Of a stretch of DNA of 64,000 nucleotides, positions 58,501-64,000 are shown piece after piece (within the stretch, counting starts at the first letter, position 1; the number at the start of each line of letters is the position of its first letter). The stretch lies in assembly GCA_047967505.1 (NCBI GenBank), contig CM106539.1, one strand, 5' to 3'. Both the position numbers and the translations under genes were made by a program. This DNA comes from Dipteris shenzhenensis (Eukaryota; Polypodiophyta; Polypodiopsida; Gleicheniales). Under the pieces are notes generated by a model that saw nothing but the letters and a program-made list of their open reading frames with translations, ran no database searches and was not told where the DNA came from.

Positions 58501-60790
58501 ATATATTTATAAATTGTTGAACGTTTTTCTGATGACTCCCATCTTTATTGCTTGCAAAACCACCTCTAGCTTACCAAAACCACATGACCCTCCATTATGA
58601 TCCCTCCACATAAGATGAGATTAAGTTTCATAATCCTCCCCTAATCCATTCCTTACGAGGCCCTAATGGTTGCACCTACAAGACCTACAATAGCACGACA
58701 AGCACAAATATATGACGTAAAAGCTAAAGAGGATATGACAAGGGAAACATTTGTGTAGCTGCGAAAGTATTCCCTTGGAAAGTGGAGTGAGTACTAGCTC
58801 AATCAAAGGAGACTAATGATAGCCTTGCACAATTTTGAGAACAAGTTTGACCATTGAGTTTATGACAAACATAAGGTAAAACTCGAGGTTCACAATTTTC
58901 ATTGGGTTTATACCCCTTGGATACCATTTCTTGAATAACAAATCAATTTATTCAAGCTAGCTTCTTATATAAAATAAAAAATGTTTTCACTTTAAATATC
59001 TTCTAGTGTTCTTTATAAGAACTCTTTACACAACAATGTCAAGCTTTAACTTCCCTTGTTTGGGCACTCTTTCTCTAACTTCCATGTTCATTATTATTAT
59101 TAAAATTCAATATACTATATTTGTGTTTGCCTCATTCGCCTCTTCAATGAGAAAAGGAGGCATTCAACCATGTAACTCCAACGAACACATGAATTGCATT
59201 AGCATTAGTCATGCTAAAGCCATTCTTTAAAGCCACAATCTCTCAAGTTTTGATGGTTATTGTGGTTTTCCGTTGCATAATATTCCTCATATACACTCCC
59301 TCATATAGAGGCAACCTAGAAAATTTTGCCAAGTTGGATGCATATTACTAAAGCTATATTTTTAGTTCCAACGATTGTTATCATTTATCTGTCAACATTA
59401 TTATGCACAAAAAAGCACCATATGAAGACCTATATCTTCTAACAAAGGATCAAGATTCAACTTCAAGAACGTTGTTATCTATAGAAGCTAAGAATACCCA
59501 TAGTTTACTTCTTGTAGGACTTTAAATCATGTATCTTACCAACGCAAATTCTGCTCCCTTATGATTAGAACAAATGAATCTCATATCTTGTTCTATTTCT
59601 TCCTACCTCAAGTATATATGCTATGCATAGAAGATGCTCAATGCTAAAACTTTCATATTTGTTAGTCTAAAGTCAATTACACATGTCTGTATTACTATCT
59701 TTAGCACAGTGCTAGTAGACTTGAAGCAAGCCCACCAATAAGAACAATATCTTAAACCTAGTTCATTGGATTCATTTTTTATTATCTTCAAGTTTCGTAA
59801 GATTCTTAATTCTGAGGCATGGGATAATGAGGTGACAACTTATGTTAGGGCCTACTCCCATTACGAGTTAGGGAGCACTAGTTAAGGTTCTTAACAGACA
59901 TTAGTAGAAAGTACTTTAGTTAAATCTCCTAACTATACTTTAACAACTTTTAAGAAGAGAAAGAAGTTGGAATGTGAAAATTTAATGGTTAGCTTAAGGG
60001 TGAGCAATGGGAATGATACTTAAACCAAGATTCTTGTTCAGAAAATTTCATGGTCAAGATCAACTCGGAAACTACAACCTGGGTACTCGTTTGAAAGGTC
60101 TTGAAACCGTTGTGTATAAGAAATACCCTGAAAGTTTTATTTAAGACCACTTAGTGCATAACCAATGGGAATGTAATTTCCATTTTAAGGTTAACTTTAA
60201 TTTAACAAAACTAGTAATGTTAAGCTCACTAACATAACCTAACTGCTAGTGGAAAAAGGCCCTTAATCATCTTTCCACAGGCCCTTAATCATCTAAGTAA
60301 TATCTATGGGAGAAATCTATTGACCACAAGCATGCAAATCGACCATGTTACCTTCCATGGACTATGGTTATTCATGAATGACTAGCAATACGAGGCAAAT
60401 GAATGGCCTTAAGGTCCTACTATGTCATCATGAGCATCTTACAAGCAAAATCTTCTCATTGCTACACCTTTGATAATGGACATGAAATTCAAATTATGAC
60501 ACCAATTCATGAGAAGGTTCCACCATGGATATATAGCTTTTCATTCAGCATCATTTTTCTATAATTCATATGGAGGTTATATTTATATTATTCTCTTTAT
60601 GGGTGCCTTCAGCTTCATGCTACCAATAGTACTTTACAAACCACTCAGTTCCAAATATAACCAGTACTGCAAAAAATTAATGATCGTAATTTTTTTTAAA
60701 GAAATGGTTTAAATTTGACCGCCTCATCTCAATAGTAAGATATATAAGAAGTTCCTTAATTTCAACTTACAGACATAATACCAGCAGAGC
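55570..60790. other. Long AT-rich stretch, no gene recognised
   Basis: No ORF here shows a known domain. Reading frames are short and spread over both strands. No LTR, primer site or microsatellite of note was found. It may be old element debris or intergenic DNA of the gene at 60.9 kb. Confidence 0.5.
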
Positions 60791-60803
60791 TTCACATTTC
60801 CCA

Positions 60804-60809
60804 TTTATT
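60804..60809 (-). terminator. Polyadenylation signal AATAAA
   Basis: AATAAA on the minus strand lies 106 nt 3' of the stop codon of the ATP synthase subunit gene, in the expected 3' UTR. Confidence 0.55.
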
Positions 60810-60914
60810 CATGTCTATTGTGGTTCCATATTCAATTGAAAGCCCTTTATACCCTTGATATCCATTGCTAAGCTTCAAAGACCTCATCTTTTTGCTGCTA
60901 GTTCTTCCTGAGCA

Positions 60915-61364
60915 TTAACTGCAAGATAAACAAGTATGCCTCATCAGACCAAAGTCACATGCAACATATAGAGAAGTCAACTGTCTAAACAAAAGTAGAA
61001 CACTTTCAAGTTAAGGCAAAGAAGCAGGGGAACAACATCCAAATAAGAGTATCGATGTTGACCTGCGATGGTGCTCCTTAACAAAAGGAGAATTTTTTGC
61101 ATCTTCAGCTGTCAAGGAAGACGCGAGTTCCTTTAATCAACCTTTTCATATAGTAAATATACCAAACAATTCTTCCAATAATGCAACGCTTTTTTTCTTC
61201 CTTGAAACTGTATCTTTGCTTAAAGTAAACCAGACAAGGGACTTACGTGTCAAAGACAGAGACATCTTTAAGACAAGGCCAAGGGTAACTCCAAATCCAA
61301 GCACAAAGGGCCAATTGCGGCGCGCCTCCTTGATGGCCACCCTACCAAATGATTCTCCTGCCAT
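60915..61364 (-). CDS. Mitochondrial ATP synthase small subunit (6-kDa type), 55 aa, three exons
   Basis: The coding sequence joins 61364-61247, 61108-61063 and 60918-60915 on the minus strand: 118 + 46 + 4 nt, exactly 56 codons with TAA. Exon 1 starts MAGESFGRVAIKEARRNWPF and contains the single membrane segment (FVLGFGVTLGLVLK). Exon 2 adds PEDAKNSPFVKEHHR, the conserved matrix tail. Exon 3 gives the last base of Ser and the stop. Splice sites are ACAC/GTAAGT with TTGACAG/CT, and GCAG/GTCAAC with the strong TTTATCTTGCAG/TT. Plant homologues are 55 residues with W-P-F.-G-F..T and T-E-E-D-A-K-N-S..F-V at the same places. It is a subunit of the inner-membrane Fo part. An acceptor CATGCAG/GTAACG 8 bases before the ATG suggests a 5' UTR intron. 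The gene looks intact. Confidence 0.9.
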
Positions 61365-61372
61365 TTCGTTAC

Positions 61373-62590
61373 CTGCATGGGAATATTCAAACATTATTGA
61401 TAAAGAAAGACCACACGAAACTATGCAATTGTTTATTGAGAGCATACAGTGGCCAGCCAACCCAGTGTTCGAGATAAATGTCCCTCTTTTTCAAATGACA
61501 TGCAAAAATCTGTTAGAAACTATAACTTCTCCGAAGGACAAAGCTAAAATGGTCATAAATTGGTCCTTCACTGACATATGGCTAGTACTGAACAAGACAC
61601 CTTTGAAATACAAACATACAACTAGGCATCTTTCAAGCAGCAAATCAAATTTAAAAATTCATCCGATAACAAGGATACTCATTGCTGTAACATCCTCCCC
61701 TTGCTGCAACTGTACCTAAACTGCACAAAAACATGCAAGGCTCCTCATAATGGTAAAGATTGGATCAGATTAATCATCCAAAGATCATGAATGTCAGATA
61801 GCACTCCTTATTGAATGTTTTCTGAAAAGTGCGCGGAGCAGGTGCTCCTTAACTGGATAGACAAGCTAAATATGCCATAGCTTATGATGCATATAATGTC
61901 CTTCCTCACTGAGAAGAAATCTCAGGTGTGGAGGGAGTGAGGAAGATAATAAAGAAGACATTCCCTAAGTGTTACATAATAGTTGTGTTTTGGATCAGAC
62001 ATGATACCATGACACTATCTAACCTAGGATTCCTGACAAAGAGCTCTGTGAACCTGCCCTCCCTGCTAGCCTGCTTCAGTTTTGCCATCACTCTGCTTCT
62101 CCCTCTCCTTCTGCTGCTCATTCCACTTGCTTCTGTCCTTCAGTTTTGCCATCACCCACACTTTGTGTCCTTCATCATTTGGTACCATGGTTTCACTGTG
62201 GACGAGATGGACTTGACACATCACGTGCCCATATTTTTAATCATGCTACACTTCCCAGGCTCCTCAATGAGTACAGATCCATCACCCCCTCCAACATGCT
62301 TTGACATAGTCTTCGGGACCCCCATAACAAAGGCTTCCGTGTTCATCAAATGCTGCAGTACCCAAAGACATCCGATCATTGAGGATCCAGACCCCCTTCC
62401 AAAGGCCATGATGTTGGAGACCCTGAGTGGAGGTGTGGTAACAGAGGCATGTTCTGCCGCCAGGTAGAGGTCTCAAGTTTACCAAAACAATGCCTACCTT
62501 ATAATGACATGGGCCACCTAGCAAAGGCTTCCCACAACTCGGGCTTGAAGTAGGATGAAGGGAAAGAAAAAGACAATGTTACGTTCAAGT
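61373..62590. other. Upstream side of the ATP synthase gene, no further gene recognised
   Basis: Probably a 5' UTR intron, a non-coding first exon and the promoter, but the first exon could not be placed. A plus-strand 179-codon ORF (61928-62467) has a hydrophobic run but no family match. A short direct repeat CTTCAGTTTTGCCATCAC occurs at about 62077 and 62141. Confidence 0.4.
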
Positions 62591-62593
62591 TGA

Positions 62594-63049
62594 GGTAACA
62601 TGACCTTGGAAGGGTCGGTCGACATTTTCCTTGAAAGGATCAATGTTTGTATTATATTTGTTGGGCTTTACGTAAATGATCAGAAAGGAATTAAAGTCAA
62701 GGTCCTTGGTGAGGGTGATATGGCACTAGACTAGGTGGATCTAAGGCTAGAGGGTCTAAATGCATTATATGTGCCAAGGGGCAAATGATTCAATGATATC
62801 CCAAGAGAGGGGTAAATGATGCATTTAGGAGGTACCTTAAAATGAAGACATGTGGCATACTAGATCCATCTAGGGAATTGGGGCTCGTTGGGATTTGGCA
62901 AGCAGGAGCTTTCACGTAATGTAATCTTCTTGATAGCTTGCTACCATCGAGGTTGGTTGGGAGGATAATCTGTGTGCCTATGCCCGTGATTGGTGCGAAA
63001 TATATGCCCGTAAAAGAGATTTGTATAAAAGAGATTTGTACGTATCATT
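62594..63049 (+). mobile_element. LTR of the same gypsy family as 15343-15795
   Basis: It begins near GGTAACATGACCTTGGAAGG and ends at a tRNA-Met primer site. It is clearly homologous over its length to the LTR at 15.3 kb. A TATA-free region with a duplicated AAAAGAGATTTGTA lies just before the end. It is followed by an untranslated leader that runs off the window, so this is the 5' LTR of an element continuing to the right. Confidence 0.8.
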
Positions 63050-63050
63050 T

Positions 63051-63062
63051 TGGTATCAGAGC
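63051..63062 (+). other. Primer-binding site (tRNA-iMet type)
   Basis: TGGTATCAGAGC directly follows the LTR. Confidence 0.9.
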
Positions 63063-64000
63063 CGTAGGTGATTGGGTTGGATCGAGGGTTCATCAGCGTG
63101 GATCTGTGGATGGTGAGGGAACGATTAGCGATGCGTCGGACTGTTGATCCGATTTTTCGTTAAGCCTTAGCGTGATACCACCAGGCAGCCAGTAGAGGAG
63201 CGGGGATCCTGTCTTACGAAATCTAAGAAAAAAGACTAAGAGTGACGCATACGCTGGTTTACGGTGGTTTTTTCAGGACTCCGTGACATCGCGTGGAGGG
63301 ACTAACTGTCATAATCTTGTGGATTTTGCAAGTTGTGGATTCGGTAGCTATCAGACGAGGCACAAAGTCTATTAAATGGTGTCGTGATTAGCTGGCGGAG
63401 ATTTGGTTAACAACAAAGACTGAAGCGTAACATTGCCGATATTTGCGATTTGGATCCTTGTAGTATCTACAGTGCAAACGCCTTGCATTAGTTCGAGGGT
63501 TGCCTCGTATTATTTATGCATTTCGATCGGAGGGTGTCGATCTGCATATGCGCTGAAGTGTCACGAAGTAACATTGGTTGTGGGAGGTTGTCAGTCAATT
63601 ACTCCGTAAAGCTCGGGCATTACAACAGTATAAAGGACTTATTAGTCGTGGGCTCGACTATGGGACCTGGTAGCCCACAGAGCTAGGCCTTCATTGGTGG
63701 CACTTAGATGCTCAACACGGGTTAAGACTGTGCTTGGTTGTGAGCTCGTGGGAAGGGGTAGACAGTACAGCATGTTCGTGGTCACAAGGCAGATCATAAA
63801 TGCGTGTTGGAACAACCTTACATGGATAAGTTATTTTCTTCGTGCAGTAGAAATATGATCAGGGAGCTTTCTATGCCTTCTAAGTTTTGTTGGAGTATGT
63901 GCTCGTTTATTTGCCTGTGTGTTTGAGTTATTTCAGATTGCAGGAGTTTGCTTAGTCTAGGGAAAAGTGGGTTTTGGTTGCAGTGTGGTCTCTGATGTCT
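63063..64000 (+). other. Leader of the right-hand gypsy element
   Basis: No Gag-like frame is reached before the window ends. In the 15.3-kb relative, Gag begins about 1.05 kb after the primer site, so Gag is expected just beyond 64000. Confidence 0.5.

Noticed and set aside
61928-62467. 179-codon plus-strand ORF with hydrophobic segment
   Set aside because: No family match, no clear signal peptide at the start, and it is antisense to the likely 5' region of the ATP synthase gene; not supported as a gene.

Overview
The window reads as nuclear DNA of a land plant with a large, repeat-rich genome. Two host genes support this. One is a class I TCP transcription factor, a family restricted to streptophytes. 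The other is a three-exon gene for the plant-type 55-residue mitochondrial ATP synthase small subunit. The rest is mostly decayed plant transposable elements (Ty3/gypsy including chromoviruses, Ty1/copia, hAT, a possible LINE), microsatellites and AT-rich DNA with no recognisable content. A fern or another large-genome non-model plant would fit, but the species cannot be read from the sequence.

Layout. 0-3.2 kb: simple repeats, then a plus-strand hAT transposase remnant (BED finger and DUF659) with stops and frameshifts. 3.4-6.5 kb, minus strand: a broken protein-kinase-like gene, a broken unknown ORF and an intact RING-H2 ORF. 6.5-12.4 kb: degenerate repeats, microsatellites and a doubtful LINE tail. 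12.4-21.2 kb: a nest of gypsy pieces. A minus-strand chromovirus (integrase and chromodomain at 12.7-13.6 kb, primer binding site and LTR at 20.3-21.15 kb) is interrupted by two plus-strand gypsy fragments; the second has a 453-bp LTR, primer site, gag, protease and RT. 23.9-28.0 kb: a complete but internally deleted copia element with two LTRs and a CACTT target-site duplication. 28.9-29.6 kb: an ORF containing a 264-bp in-frame tandem duplication. 31.5-31.8 kb: an isolated LTR with primer site.

34.7-38.2 kb: the TCP gene (minus strand, single exon, 499 aa) and its GC-rich upstream region, which holds a perfect 25-bp inverted repeat and a perfect class I TCP-type site. 39.4 kb: a gypsy RT scrap. 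42.4-53.5 kb: a minus-strand retroelement complex with LTR-like blocks, two broken coiled-coil reading frames and a pol remnant in which RNase H and integrase are followed, largely in one frame, by a retropepsin domain. That order is unusual. 54.6-55.6 kb: another gypsy PR-RT remnant. 55.6-60.8 kb: nothing recognised. 60.8-61.4 kb: the ATP synthase small-subunit gene. 62.6-64.0 kb: a second LTR of the 15.3-kb gypsy family, with primer site and leader, running off the window.

Only the TCP gene, the ATP synthase subunit and possibly the RING ORF look able to make a protein. Everything else with coding similarity carries frameshifts, stops or lost catalytic residues, so the window is a record of nested and decaying insertions around a few host genes.
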